A stretch of DNA of 64,000 nucleotides, taken from positions 124,001 through 188,000 of the forward strand of contig JAIVFJ010000124.1 of assembly GCA_025765615.1 (NCBI GenBank), given 5' to 3'. The notes under the pieces are model-generated. The model did no database searches and was not told where the DNA came from. It worked only from the letters and a program-made list of their open reading frames with translations. Source of the stretch: Zopfochytrium polystomum (lineage: Eukaryota; Chytridiomycota; Chytridiomycetes; Chytridiales; Chytridiaceae). A program made the translations under genes and the position numbers. The first letter of the stretch is position 1. Each line of letters opens with the position of its first letter. This document shows, piece after piece, positions 8,480-20,700 of the stretch.

Positions 8480-11224
8480 TCATGCGCTCCGCAACGCCCC
8501 GTCTTCGTCCGCAAGGCCGACAACCCCCAACTCCTCCTCCTCCGTTGCTGCCGCCGTCGGCGCCGGCGCGTACCCGGACCAAAGCTTCCCGCCAGCCGAT
8601 TTTTCCGTTTTCGCCGCCGTCGTCGTCGTCGTCGCGGCCGTTCCCGCGCGACTGAACCCGGCGCGCCGGCTTCGCATCAGCAGCACCGCCACGCCCGCCG
8701 CGAGCAGCCACAGCGCACCCAGCGTTGCGCGCCGTTGTTGAGACGCCGCCGCCGACGGCGGCGGCAGCAGCAGCGCGTCCGGCCGCTCTCCGGCTGGATT
8801 CGCTTCGGGCAAAGGCGGCGTCGCGTCCAACTGGCCGCCGTGCGCGCGGAGGTCCTTCCATGCGTTGTAGCGGTGGCAGAGGCGCACGTTGTCCATCGAG
8901 ACTCCCCGATCGATCACTTCCGACGCCGATTCGACAAAGACCATGACTAGACCGGCGGCGATGTGCCATTCGATGTGGCACTGAAAGGTGGGGAGAAAAA
9001 TAAAAAAAAAAAAGAATGGTCACGCGGTGCTGTCCCGATTTTTAACCTCGACCCGCTCCCTCTGGGAAAACTGGTCCCGACCGAAGAAAAAAAAAACAAA
9101 AACTTACGTGAAACAACCAGACGCCAGGATTGTCCGCCAGCACCCGCACGATGCTGTACCCAAACGAGACCTCCCCCGTTTCCGGGTCGACCTCGCACTG
9201 CTCGTCCGCCTCGGTGGGGCACGCGTCGACCGTCACGACGTCCCGCCGCAGCGGGTTCGCGCCCGCCCCGCTCACGCTCTCCTCGTCGACCGGCGGAATG
9301 TCCTCGACCCGCCGCGCGATGCCGCGCGCCACGACCCAGAACGCGTGCCCGTGCATGTGGAACGGGTGCTCGCCCGCGTCGCGGTTCACAATCGTCATCT
9401 GCATCACCTGTCCCGGCTCCAGCGACGCAATGTTGGCGGTCCTCGGCAGGGCCGCGAGCGGCGTCCGCGGCGGGTGCGCGAGGGACCTCAGGATCGACTG
9501 GCCGTCCGAGATTGCAAAGGACGAGCCGGCTGGGTCGATGTTTGGGAGCGCTGGGTGCGGCCCCAGACGCGCGGGGCTCGTGGCGTTGCCCACGCGCAGT
9601 GCGGCGTCTTCATCGCCGCGCACCGAGAGGTAAACGTACCCTTTCTGGTATTTGTCTGCAGGGCGCGTCTCAAAGTTGAATGCGAAAATAAGGTCCAGCG
9701 AGTCTGCCGTAAGCCGCGGAGCTGGACCCGCGGGGATCGGAGAGAGGTCGGTGTCGCGAAGGAAGACGCCGTTCGGATCGGGTTGACTGGTCGGCGGCGT
9801 TGTTGGCGACGGTGAGCCGGAATACTGGAAAACACCGAAAGCGGTGCTGATAAAACCGGGCGATGGATCCAACGTTGTCCACGGCGGCCCGTGGTACATC
9901 TCTGCACGAATCCAGTAGTTTCCAGACGTCCGATTGGTTGTTACAAGCACGCTGACAAAAGAGAGGCAAGTCGGATAGGCGCGATGTAAGGTGAAAGGCA
10001 ACAAAAGAGAAACGTTCAAAAACCTACGAGTAGCGCTGCCCAGTGTTCAGTTCGATGGTGTCAACGGTATACGGTTCGACGGTGACACCGTCCACCTCAA
10101 TGATTGTGAGCCGGTGATCGTCAATGCTGAAACGAAAGCCCGCAAAAGAAGCGCTGCTCAGCACTCGAATCCTGTGCGTTTTGCGCGATTCGAAAACAAA
10201 CACGGGCGGAGATTGCTGAGCGCACTCGCGACCTTCCAAAATGAGGCTGCAATTATAAACCCCACGCCCGTTGATCAAACCCGAGTCAAACATGGGCTCC
10301 TTCCCATCCGGGTTGACGGTTCCGTTCAAGTAAAATGTTCTGGTGAGCTCATCGGTTGGCGTGTGGTACCAGTCTGTCAGATCCATCACGCTGTCCGTAT
10401 CGTACGGGGGAAGAATTGCGGCGATCGCGGGGGGATCGCGGATGATGATGGGGCCGCGGAGACCGTCGGCGTACTGCGTACCATGGTGGGCATGCCACCA
10501 GAAAGTTCCGTACTGCCCCTCTGTCGAGAACCTGTGCGTGAAAGTGTCGCCAGGGGCGATGGGGCATTGGGTAGCGCCCGCTGGCGAACGAGGAAACGTG
10601 ATTGTCAGGTTTGCAGCGGTACTGGGGAAGTAGGGAGTCCATGAGGGACTCTTTCAAAACCAATCTGCACGCTACCTCCGCCGTCCATCTCGTTTGTTCC
10701 ATACTGGTGAAGACCTGGACCGTAAGGGAACGATCGATCGGCGCCATGTTAATCCAAAGGGTAGAGAGCGAGGATCGTGGAGGGTGAGAGGAGGAACGGT
10801 TTATTTTTTTTTCTACCCACCATGCCAGTGTAGGGAGGTGGGCACGGTCAGGTTGTTGGTGACGTGCACAACGATCGTGTCGCCCGAGTCCACAACTATT
10901 GACGTCTGATGACGGGCGAGAGGGTTGGTTATGGGAACGCAAAAGCAACAGCAGCATGGCGTCCCCAACCTCGTGTCCTGGCCGTCCGTTCAATCCGAGC
11001 GCTAGCCGAGGAACGCCGTCCAGGGCTTGCAGAGACTCCGTCACGGTCCAGTGGTACTCGGCAACTTTGGCGGCAGCAGGCGCTGCCGAAGCGGCAACCG
11101 CGAGGAAGAGGAGAGACGGGCCGACGGCCGCCGCCGCCGCCAGCCGTTGTATTCTGTCCCACGGGCGCGCGGCGGCGTGTCCGCGGCGGCTGCGGCCGGG
11201 TTGCGGTCTCGTTGCGGCGTACAT
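8480..11224 (-). CDS. Multicopper oxidase with C-terminal membrane anchor (Fet3-like ferroxidase type)
   Basis: Six exons are predicted: 10970-11224, 10821-10905, 10676-10714, 10028-10580, 9108-9951 and 8480-8980. All introns are GT-AG (64-127 bp) and the joined frame is 759 codons. An N-terminal hydrophobic stretch suggests secretion. All four copper-ligand motifs are present: HWHG (split by an intron before LHQYG), FWWHAHHG, HPFHMHGH and HCHIEWH (split by an intron after the first His). Together these build the type 1 site and the trinuclear cluster, which couple four one-electron oxidations to reduction of O2 to water. After the last motif comes a transmembrane helix (LGALWLLAAGVAVLLM) with a basic cytoplasmic RSRR. 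That topology is typical of Fet3 ferroxidases, which work with the Ftr1 permease at the plasma membrane. No Ftr1 gene is in the window, so a laccase-like substrate range is also possible. The start at 11224 is the first ATG before the signal-like region. Confidence 0.88.
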
Positions 11225-11518
11225 GTTGTTGTCTGTTTTCGATCGCGAGCGGGCGCGGAAAGGGTCGAGATGTTGTTGCGCGGGTGTTCTCGCGCGCGCG
11301 GGGCGCCTGACCGTGCTAGCAACGTGGAGTAGGGGGCCCCGCGGGTTCTTTAGGACAATAGAGTTTTCGACTGCGACAGGCTTGCTGAAGGAGAAGGGGT
11401 GAGCCGTTGCTACTACTACTTCTGCTATCATGGATGTTGGTTATCGGAAGGCGATTGATTGATTGATTGATTGATTGAGTGAGGGGGTGGTCGCTCTCGC
11501 AAATCGCAGTGTTATCGA

Positions 11519-11521
11519 GTC

Positions 11522-11585
<64 letters not shown>
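11519..11585. repeat. (TCTG)n microsatellite
   Basis: About 16 tandem units of GTCT/TCTG, about 300 bp upstream of the multicopper oxidase ATG. Same tetranucleotide class as 779-894 in inverse orientation. Confidence 0.95.
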
Positions 11586-11821
11586 CACAGACAAAAAAAC
11601 AAAAACGGAAAAATTTGTGACACAATTGGATCGCCAGATCGAAAAACTTGGCGCTTGCTCGCTCACTTGCTGTCAACTTGAGCCTGGTTCTGCCCTTTAT
11701 ATAGATTTCATTTTCGTGGGCTTGATTGAGCGGGACAGCGGAACTCCTTTTTTGACGCACATTAAAATTGGTGCTATCTCTCTCTCTCTCTCTTTCACTC
11801 TCGCTTTCTCTCTCGCTTTCT

Positions 11822-11944
<123 letters not shown>

Positions 11945-13246
11945 GCTCCCTCCCGCGGAGATCCGCCAACGTCCGCATTGTTTACTGACAAGCAGGGGCA
12001 ATTAACACAACGGGCCACGCCCACAATTGAGGTAAATTGCGGACCGGGTTTCTTAACTTGTGCTTTGTGCCTCTGTGTGTTTGCGTGTATGAATGTGTGT
12101 ATGAACATGTGTGTGTGTGTGTGCATGTCTGTTTCCGTTGATGGCCAAGAGGAGGAAGGAAAGAAACAGTGACGTGCCATCTCCGCTCCAACGAACGCCG
12201 CCCCTCGCCTCTCTCCTCCCAAACCTCCCAGGAACTCATCGTTCTGTGCAGCAGCTTCCACTTGGCGTTGAACGTTCGATGCCGTGCGTGTTGGTCTTTT
12301 CGACATACAAACAACCCCAGAGGGACGGACAGTTAGACGAGTCGCGCCACGGACCTTTCCGGTTGGGCCGGTGGTGGTGCAATCAGTTTCGGAAATCCAT
12401 AGGGACGGAATTTCACCAAGCGATATGCGTATGGCCATGGGTTCGTCTGCTGCCCACTACTGCAGTTTCTTCGCATGGTGTGCCTAGATACCCGTTTTTA
12501 TTGCACCCGCAGGGGAAATTTCCAAATCGACCCAAACACACTCTCAAGTCCGTTTCCTTCTTGCGATCTGTGAACAGTCTCCGCTTTATTGGCGTCGGCT
12601 TCCAACGGGCGGCGGCCGCGGCGACTCTGCTCGTTCTCGAAGAACTTTTCCGCCAGGCGCCCAGCTCAAAAATTGGTGGGCATCCCGCGGACCCTGCTCT
12701 CCGTCGTCTTGCCGGCGTCCAACACCACGCTCACACATCCATCTCATCCATCGCATTCAATGCATGCACGCACGCACGCGAGACACTACTACTGACCTAT
12801 TCAGCTGGCAAAAGTTTCGCAAGCCAACAAGCACACACCTTGACAGGATTAGTGCTGGCTGCCTCACGTCGCCAACTTCAGACTCCGGCGCACTTAACAC
12901 ATCTCCTGACTCCCCTTGTCACAACTGTGGTCGCGCTGTCGAATCCCGCCTGTCACTTCAATACTAACAGGTCATTCGCTCGCCACGCAGCTGATGTGGG
13001 AGGCGCTCTGCAGAATGAGCAAGGGTGAAGCACCTTGTGTTTTGTTTGGTGTAAGGTGCAAGACTGCGAAACCCCACGCCCTTTGTACCAACTGCGGCCA
13101 AAGATCTTCAAGGTTGGGCGAGTAGTTGCGAAAGGGGGCGATTGGGAAGCTGGACGAAGAAACCAAAAAAAAAAAAAAAAAAAAAAAAGGCCAGGAATAC
13201 CCGTCACAATCAACAAACCAAGCATGTAAATACCGCCGGAAAAGTT

Positions 13247-14533
13247 TCAGAGCAAGAAGTCGTACCGACGACGACCGCCGACGCCGCCGCCGCCATCGTC
13301 GTCGTCGTCAGAGGGGCCATCGTCGTCGTCGTATCGAATGTCGTCCGAGCCCCCTCCATCGTCCTCGTCGACGTCGCTGAGGAACTGAAAAGCCTCCGCC
13401 GGAACCGCGGCGACGGTCCAGCACTCGCTGTCGGGCGGCGTCGTGGACAGGGTCAGTAGGCCGCCGCGCTCCTTCTCCTCGACCTCCTGCTCCATCATTT
13501 CACGGACGCCGAGGCCCCACGTATTCTTCGCGTAGAAGCGGTACCGGACGCGGTCGTTCGCCTCCTTCTTTGTCGCAAACGACGAGTCAAACTCCTTGGG
13601 CGGTGGGCCGTCGTACGAGTGCCACCCGTCAGGCCGATACCCGCACGACGTCCACACCACAAACGCCAGTGGCGCTGCCTTGTCCCGGTGCCGCGCGTCC
13701 GGTTTGCGCACCGCCTCGGCCGTCCCGGCAACCGCCGTCTCTACCCGCCGCTCGTCCTCGTCGCGCTTCCGCCGCGCCCGCTTCGCCTCTTCCGCCGCCT
13801 CCTCGCGCAACCGCTTCCTCGCCCGCTCCTGCTGCGTCATCCACTCTCGCACCACCCGCTCCTCCTCCGCCACCACCCGCGCCCGCTCCTTGGCCCGCTC
13901 CCGCTCCGCGTCGTCGCGCGCCCGCCGCCGCGCCGCCTGCTCAGAAGCAGGCAGCCGCGCGAACGATGCGCACGCTTCGCACACGTCAAAGTCGCAGCCC
14001 TCGCACGTGCGGAACGCCGGCGCGCTGACGCAGCCCACCCCGCGCACGTTGCAGACCGCGGAGCCCGTGCGAGGCCGCCCGTGCAGCTGCAGCGCCGCCG
14101 TTGGCGCCAGCCGCGCGCAGCCGTGCAGGCCGGGCGGGACCGCGCCGCCGGCCTCGTCCGTGTGCAGGACCGCCTGCCGCGCGATCTCGTCCGCGCGTTG
14201 CGCGGCCGCCGTCTTTTCGGCGTCGGCGGCGGCCTTTTTGGCGGTGGCCGCGTCGCGGCGGGCGGCGGTCGCCAGCGTCTTCTTGGCGGCGGCGGCCGCG
14301 GCGCGGCCCGGGTTCGCCTCGGCGGCCATGGCGGCGCGGATTGCCGCCAGCCGCTTGTACTCGGCCGTGCTGCTCAGCGCAATGGTGCCGACGCCGAGTC
14401 GGTGCAGCAGCGCGTCCTTGGTCAGCGCGGCGGCGCCCTTGATGTCGCGCGCCTTGCACTCGGCCTTGAGCGCCGTCGCGCTCATCGCAGCTGACACGCG
14501 CGGCAGCTTCGCCACCTCGTCGGCCGCCAGCAT
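13247..14533 (-). CDS. SAP-domain protein with a C-rich zinc-binding module
   Basis: A single exon of 428 aa if translation begins at the ATG at 14533 (MLAADEVAKLPR). The open frame extends 56 codons further upstream, but that part is pyrimidine-rich and leader-like. Residues ~15-50 form a SAP helix-turn-helix (SATALKAECKARDIKG, then LTKDALLHRLG), a DNA/chromatin-binding motif. An Ala/Lys coiled segment follows. A Cys/His cluster then ends in RTCEGCDFDVCEAC, resembling DC1/ZZ-type zinc fingers. A long Arg/Glu coiled coil leads to a compact C-terminal domain rich in Trp/Tyr (FVVWTSCGYRPDGWHSY) and an acidic Asp tail. A nuclear chromatin- or RNA-associated role is inferred. The C-terminal domain was not recognised. 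Confidence 0.7.
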   Translation of the reverse strand: MLAADEVAKLPRVSAAMSATALKAECKARDIKGAAALTKDALLHRLGVGTIALSSTAEYKRLAAIRAAMAAEANPGRAAAAAAKKTLATAARRDAATAKKAAADAEKTAAAQRADEIARQAVLHTDEAGGAVPPGLHGCARLAPTAALQLHGRPRTGSAVCNVRGVGCVSAPAFRTCEGCDFDVCEACASFARLPASEQAARRRARDDAERERAKERARVVAEEERVVREWMTQQERARKRLREEAAEEAKRARRKRDEDERRVETAVAGTAEAVRKPDARHRDKAAPLAFVVWTSCGYRPDGWHSYDGPPPKEFDSSFATKKEANDRVRYRFYAKNTWGLGVREMMEQEVEEKERGGLLTLSTTPPDSECWTVAAVPAEAFQFLSDVDEDDGGGSDDIRYDDDDGPSDDDDDGGGGVGGRRRYDFLL

Positions 14534-14958
14534 TTTCGTGGGTTGGCTCCTTTGTGGCAGGTCGGCTGACAAGGAAGAATTTGATGGGGAAGGAAAAAAA
14601 ACAGGAGGCAACTTTCGAAACTTTTGGGAGGCTGCGCAACGTCTGTGTGTGGAGGAGACCTGGAGAAGCACGATGAATGAGTGCTTGCTTGGCTCATGCA
14701 AGAGCAGTCCTGAATCCTTCTCTATTTGGGGCTATTTCATGGGTTTGAAGAACCCAGGATGCTTTTCGTTCATTGACAGTTGGCTCAACTCAACCATGCA
14801 CATACATTTGGCATCAGAAAAGTGGATTAATAGTTCTTGATAAAGCCAGCACAAAGCCCAGACTGAAGCCAAATTGAGCAACGTGAAACTAACAGTGCAA
14901 AAGGATCGCCTGTCTGGAATTCCAGCGTTGAAAAATGTTAGGTGGAACTCACTGGTTA
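14534..14958. other. 5' flank of the SAP gene up to the solo LTR
   Basis: No gene seen. Purine/pyrimidine-rich leader near the SAP start, then unremarkable sequence to the 5-bp duplication GGTTA (14954-14958) that borders the solo LTR. Confidence 0.5.
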
Positions 14959-15266
14959 TGTTATGAATCACCCTCTGGAAACCTCTGGAACCTTCTAGAA
15001 CATTCCTTCATGGAACCTTGTGGAACCTTCTGGAACCTTCTTTGCTTTCCTGACTTGTCTTGTTGTCATTGGTATCATTGGTATCATTGTATTACTAATT
15101 GCTCTTTCTGGAACTTTCTTGGAGTCTTGACAAGGAACACTCTCAAAAGGTATAAAAGGGGGATGGGGGACCTGTCCCATCCCTCAAGTGAATTATTGTT
15201 TCCAATACAATCATCACTCCTCTCAGTTCCTTGTCTGCCTTGTCCTGTCCTGCCCTGTTCCTGACA
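14959..15266 (+). repeat. Solo LTR of the chromodomain gypsy family (short LTR subtype)
   Basis: 308 bp, starting TGTTATGAATCACC and ending CCTGTTCCTGACA, flanked by the 5-bp target duplication GGTTA (14954-14958 and 15267-15271). It is nearly identical to the LTRs of the element at 37682-42986 but lacks a 45-bp segment present there. It keeps the TATAAAA box and GAA/TTC arrays. No internal gag-pol remains, so it arose by LTR-LTR recombination. Confidence 0.95.
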
Positions 15267-15271
15267 GGTTA

Positions 15272-15984
15272 GCACCAAGAGGCACAAGATGGACCTGAAC
15301 CTACTGTGACTGTCAGTTGTCGTTCTCATGATGCCCATGGGAGAGCAAGCCACCACCAATGCAGACCTGGGCACTGGCTTGCGCTGTTGACAAATACTCT
15401 GAGTATTAAGTGGAATGGAAACCTGGTGTTAACAGTTTTCCTCCTCCTCTGCTCAAGCAGATAATATAGGAGAGGTTTTTACCCTGTGCTGGTCACGGTT
15501 GCCTAGCAACTATTACAGCATGCATATCATCATTATGTATCAATCATTCATAACAGAGTTTTTCTCTTTTTCTCCAAGTTGGGGAGAAGGACCACCCACA
15601 AACACACATCTCCACTTCATTCACTCCTTCCACTCACTCACTCAGAGTAGACTGTTTACAAAAAAAATCGGTTGCAAGTGCATGGAGCAAACATTCCCAC
15701 TTGTTGCTTCAATGTTTAGTCGGAAGTATGCCAAGGAGAATCAAGGCTGTTATCAAAAACAAAGGTGATTCAACCAAATGTCAACGAAGCTGTCCCCTTG
15801 TACACATTTCACTGATCTCTTTTTTTTTTGAATGTGTGAATAAAAGGGTTTGAACCAACGCCGTTTTTTTTTTGCTTTTTGTCGAGGTGAACAAAGACTT
15901 GCTTCCCCTGAGTGTACTCCAAACAGACGATAATAGAGTCTTTGCAAATCGTGCAAATTTGTTTGGATCACAAATTTTTCGGAT
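15272..15984. other. Spacer between solo LTR and copia element
   Basis: No gene supported. AT-rich, with short A/T runs and a trimmed ORF near 15781-16200 (minus) that overlaps the copia LTR. Confidence 0.5.
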
Positions 15985-15989
15985 GGTCA

Positions 15990-16118
15990 TGTTGGAAGAT
16001 GCAACCGCAAGAAGAAAAAAAAAAAAGAGAAGTTGATCACAGACTTGACTTGTCACACCCTCCCGTCCTCTCGCGACCACGATCACCATCACTCGTCTCA
16101 CCAACTCAGATTCCAACA
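15990..16118 (+). repeat. Copia 5' LTR
   Basis: 129 bp, TGTTGGAAGATG...GATTCCAACA. Unusually short for a copia LTR. Contains an A-rich run and a GATCACCATCACTCGTCTCA block shared with the 3' LTR. Confidence 0.93.
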
Positions 16119-16368
16119 CCTTACCAGGGAGAGCTCTCCAGAGCGGAGTCGAACTGAAGCCATCCAACACTTCAAGAAAGCAATCGTCTTCACCAGTCAA
16201 CTATACAGCCGCTGTTTTCAACCCCTCCTTGGCCGCCATCGATCACGTAATCTATTCTTTTATTCGAAGTGACAACCTATAAGTCAAGAATCCAATCGCT
16301 TAGTATCTCAATTCCATTTCAACCCCATCTGTCAGAACCCCCTTAACAAACCTTTTCCCTGACACAAT

Positions 16369-17700
16369 ATGAGCGTCAAACTAGTCCACCAGGCCCTCAA
16401 TAACCCCATCTACTTTGACACATGGTACGAAGACGTACTTGGCTATCTCGCTGGCAAGGATGCACTTGCTACTATTAGCCTTCGAGCAGCACGACGTGCC
16501 AGCACCGCCGTCGGCACAGCTGCCAGAGCTGGAGCTGGTGCTGGAGCTGCTGCTGGAGCTGCTGCTGGAGCTGCTGCTGGAGCCGGCCCTGCTGCTGCCG
16601 GTGCAGGATTCATCAACTGGACTGCTGCAGCACCCCCCGATGTGGAGTGATCAGTTGTCATGCGTATCCTCCCAGTACATGTACCCAATCATCCACAGTA
16701 TGTCGGCTACTGGACCTTCAGTGACGACGGAACTGTCTTTCCTGGAACCTATGCGCAAAACAAGCTGGCTATGATGCACATTCGGAATCATGTTGGCGAA
16801 AACCTCAAGCAAAAGATTAGTGGCATCTACTTTGTCTTCGAGGCCCTTGCCGAACTCAAGCGCAAAGTCAGCCGTGTCGACCCTCCACAGGTTATGAACC
16901 TTATTGACGAGTTCAAGAAACTCCACATTGGAGAGAAAGAAAGAATCGTGGACTTCCAGCAGAAATTTGAGACGCACTATGCATCCCTACAGCGTGCACG
17001 GGAACTCACTCCAATCGACATGCGCGACCAGATTGACATAACCCTAAGTTTTCGTTCTGCTGTCCATGTACTAAACCAAAGTTTCAAGAACAACAAATAC
17101 TGGTTTCCCCAAGTCAACCACTATATGAGCAAGATTGATGACGGCACCATCACAGACATCACTGGTCTGTTTGATTACCTGAAGATTATGGAGGCTCGCA
17201 ACCGCAACCCTGAAGACTTCGTGGAGCCACCTGCCGACCCAGTGAACGAGGCAGCCCTACTCAGTGGTCCCCAAGGTCGACGGAAGGATGGCCACTCCCG
17301 ACGGGCAGACAGGTCAGAGCGGCGTCATGCTTGCTTTGACTCTCGTGAGAACCAACGCAGCAACCGTCGGGAGAGGCCTCGTAAGGAACGACCTGACCGA
17401 GGTGGTCGCCAGAACCAGGAGCAGTCTGAGCGTCGCTGCAGCCAGAGAGAGAGGAACAGCAAGAACAACCCACCTGCAGCATCGGCAACTGTTGACCAAC
17501 AGCAACGAGATGCTTCAGTAGTTGACAGTGTTGTTGTCTGCCTCCAGTGTGGCCTCAAGAACCACTATGCCAGAGACTGCCTTGCAAAGAAAGCAGATGC
17601 TCCAGTTGCCCTTGTTGCAGCCCTGGACGCCTCGCAGTCTCTCAGCGAGTATGAGACTGAGTCTGACTGCAGTGATTCAGGGGAGTCAAATTTTCAGTAG
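16369..17700 (+). pseudogene. gag: Copia Gag with in-frame stop
   Basis: The frame begins MSVKLVHQALNN and continues through a TGA at 16651 to a TAG at 17698-17700. The N-terminal part includes a copia-like YFDTWYEDVLGYLAGKD segment and an Ala/Gly repeat. After the stop, the main Gag core (FEALAELKRKVSRVDPPQV and following helices) leads to a basic Arg-rich linker and a CX2CX4HX4C zinc knuckle (CLQCGLKNHYARDC). Gag would form the particle and bind the RNA. The TGA is one C-to-T change away from an Arg codon, in keeping with decay of this copy. Confidence 0.85.
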
Positions 17701-17722
17701 GCCCGAGGCCTCCACCTCGGGC
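17688..17722 (+). promoter_or_regulatory. Predicted -1 ribosomal frameshift signal at the copia gag-pol junction
   Basis: In the Gag frame the heptamer A-AAT-TTT occupies 17688-17694, one codon before the TAG stop. After a 6-nt spacer comes a perfect 8-bp stem GCCCGAGG (17701-17708) / CCTCGGGC (17715-17722) with a 6-nt loop. The protease frame (DTG at 17829-17837) is exactly -1 relative to Gag and is open across this site. Confidence 0.72.
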
Positions 17723-20700
17723 GCACCAAAAGAGAACCTCTAACTTCTGCTCTGCACCTCATGTTCCGAAATCTGTTGCCCTCCTCTCATCGCACTCAGC
17801 TGTCTTCAGAGAGTCCCCAATCGTTGTTGACACTGGCTGCCCAAGGACCATTCTCAAAGACCTCCACCTGTTCACCTCATACGAAGAGAAAGACTCTACT
17901 GTCGGCACCATAGATGAGGAGTCCCCACCACTCAAGACGAAGGGATCTGGCTCAGCGAGAATTCCTCTACCAAACGGTGTCGAAATTGTCATCAAGAAAG
18001 CATTCTATGCGCCAACTGCACTATACAGTCTCATCGCCACCAATGACATTGAGAGAGACAGGAAGTTCTTTGTCTCTATGGATGTGGATAAACCTGGCGC
18101 CATATTCAACAGAAGCGATAGAACTCCTGTTGGTCGTTGCACCAAACGTCTTGGGCTCCACTTCCTCGTCACCAAGAATTTGAGACTACACCGCCTCAGC
18201 CATGCCTCTGCTGCCATTATCGCCCTTGCCCACCGCGAACACTACCCAAGCCCAGACGGGCCACCACCTGTTGTGAGCAAGGCCGAAAGTCTCCGGATTG
18301 CAGAGGTTGAAAGACTTCATCGCGCCCTGGGACACGTCGGCTTCCAGCGCCTTGGCTACATGCTCCACCACCGGACGACAGCAGACCTACCACCCATCGA
18401 TGCTTCGTACCCCACAAAGTGCCAAACTTGCGTCGCTGCCAAGATGTGCCAAAAGCCATTCCCAGAGCGTGATGAGGAACAACTCCCGTTTGCCCACACC
18501 CTCAATGTTGATGTCAACTCTATCCCCATTACTTCCTTTGATGGCTACAACTATGCAATCACTGTCGTTTGCGAGAGCAGTTGTTTCTCTTGGGATATTC
18601 CTATTGCTTGCAAGAGCGATGCATTACCGTTTCTAATTCGCCTGATTCTCTTCCTTGAGAAAACGGAGGGACGCAAAGTGCAGGTCATCTGATTGGATCG
18701 TGGCAAGGAGAGCTTCAATCGGACCTTCAAGTCCTTCTGTGACTCCCATGGAATTCAGCTCAAGGCGTCTCCTTCACGCACAGCCCAGATGAACTCTGTC
18801 GCAGAACGCCACATCCAAACTGTCACAGACATGACCCGGTCACTTCTACTTGGCGCACCTAACGTTCCACTCACATTTTGGAGTTACGCTTACCGTCAAG
18901 CTTCGCAAATCAAGAACTGTCTACCAAACATCCAGCATGGCATCCTCTCTCCGTTCGAAAGCCGCCACCACATACCACCAATGGTTGGCCACTTTCGCAC
19001 CTTTGGCTCCAAGTGTTTCTACTGTGTTAGCCCCAAGCTTCGCAAGAAACTCAATCCCAAGGGCCGTCCTGCTGTTTACCTTGGCAGCCCCTCGCGCTCC
19101 ATTGCTGTCCTGTGGGAGCTCCAAGAGCAGCGGATCATCTACCAGCGTTATTGTGACATTGAGTTTTTTGAAGATTAATTCCCCCAGTTCTTGGGAGTTC
19201 ACGCTGTGAGGGGGGGATTTGGGGACATCAGCGTTAATCTCCCTTCACTTTCAGACTTGGATGACCCCGCATATGAGAAAGCAGTTCAATCAATTGTAGA
19301 TGCAGAACAGCACCTTCACCAGCTACTTCAGCAGAAAACCCAGCAGAAACAGCAGCGCCAAGGTAAGGGGGAGCACAGCAGCACACCAGCACCAGGACCA
19401 AAGAAGCGAGGTCGCCCATGCAAGCCATCATCACCAGTGAGGTTACCATCAGTGAGCATCTCAGCAGAGCCTCCACCACCAACAGCTGTGCCTGCACCAG
19501 ATGTCGAGCAGGAGCCACCCCCCAAACGGAAGCGCAGCACAACAAAGAAACCAGCAGCAGTTGGTGGGCAGGAGCCACCCCCTAAGAGGAAGCCAGGCTG
19601 ACCAAGGAAACACCCAATTCCACCTGACCCGGTGAGTCACTCCAAACTTCACTAAACTAATTCTTTCTTTTCTACACCATTCCCTTTTCAAATTTTCCCC
19701 TCACAACCAAAAACAATTCAAAACCATTAACGTCACCTCACGTCGCCCCACACTATCGCGCACAGGAAGCCTCAGCACCAGCCACTGCCGATGCCCCGGA
19801 GACCTTTCCGCCCAGCGACGCAAGGGGCAGTGGGCCCAGCGACCTGGAGAATTTGCCCAGGTCCAGCGCAGAGGCTCATCAGCAGGCGGGTCAGGATGGT
19901 GAGGGCCACGCTTGGGGGGGCCCTGCGTCGCCGGACGTCTCGAGTTCTCTATCCGCAAGGGGTATTGACAGGCCCAGTGGTGAAGTGGACCCCGCCGCAT
20001 CAGGCGAAGTGCTACCTGCTGACAGCGCTCCTGTTGTGCAAGATGTGCTGTTTGCGTGTGAGCCTGACGAGGACTTAGACGATAACGATATCCAGCCAGT
20101 CTACGAGTCTGACGCTGAAAATGAAGACAGACTCCTTTACGCCTTCAACGTCAACTCCAACTCAGTCAAAGTATCCCCAGACACATACAAGGATCCACTG
20201 ACGCACGAGGAGGCCATGGCATTGCCTCATGCAGAGCAGTGGAAGGAGGCTGAAGAGTACGAGCTGGATATGCTTCGCAAGATGGGAGTCTTTGTGGAGT
20301 CAGTAGCTCCGCCTGACACCAACATCGTCAGCTGCAAGTGGGTCTTCAAGCTCAAGTTCAAACCTGACGGCACCATTGAGCGGTTCCGTGCTCGACTTGT
20401 TGCTTGTGGATTCACCCAGCAGCCTGGCGTTGACTTCACCCTCACCTACTCGCCAGTTATTAGGGGCAACACACTTCGTTGGATGATTGCCCTCAGCACC
20501 CTGTACGGCTGGGACATGGAGATGATCGACATCTCCTCAGCCTACCTGTACGGGATCCTAGACATACCAATCTACATGGCACCACCACCTGGCGTATCGA
20601 TCTCCCCTGGACTAGTGTGGCTACTGCTGAAGGGTCTCTACGGGCTGAAGCAATCAGGACGGACTTGGTATCGGCGTCTAGCCCTCCACCTTCGGTCAAA

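Noticed and set aside
10349..11431. 360-codon minus-strand ORF.
   Set aside because: It is exon 1 of the multicopper oxidase read through its introns and out of frame afterwards. The spliced model explains the copper motifs.
12111..13028. 305-codon plus-strand ORF.
   Set aside because: It starts in GT-rich repeat sequence and shows no hydrophobic core, motif or splice support.
16119..16139. Possible half-tRNA primer site after the copia 5' LTR: CCTTACCAGGGAGA is complementary to an anticodon-arm-like TCTCCCTGGTAAGG, as in Drosophila copia priming.
   Set aside because: The implied anticodon would be GGU (Thr), which eukaryotes normally do not use, and the D-stem part does not fit. Left as unproven.
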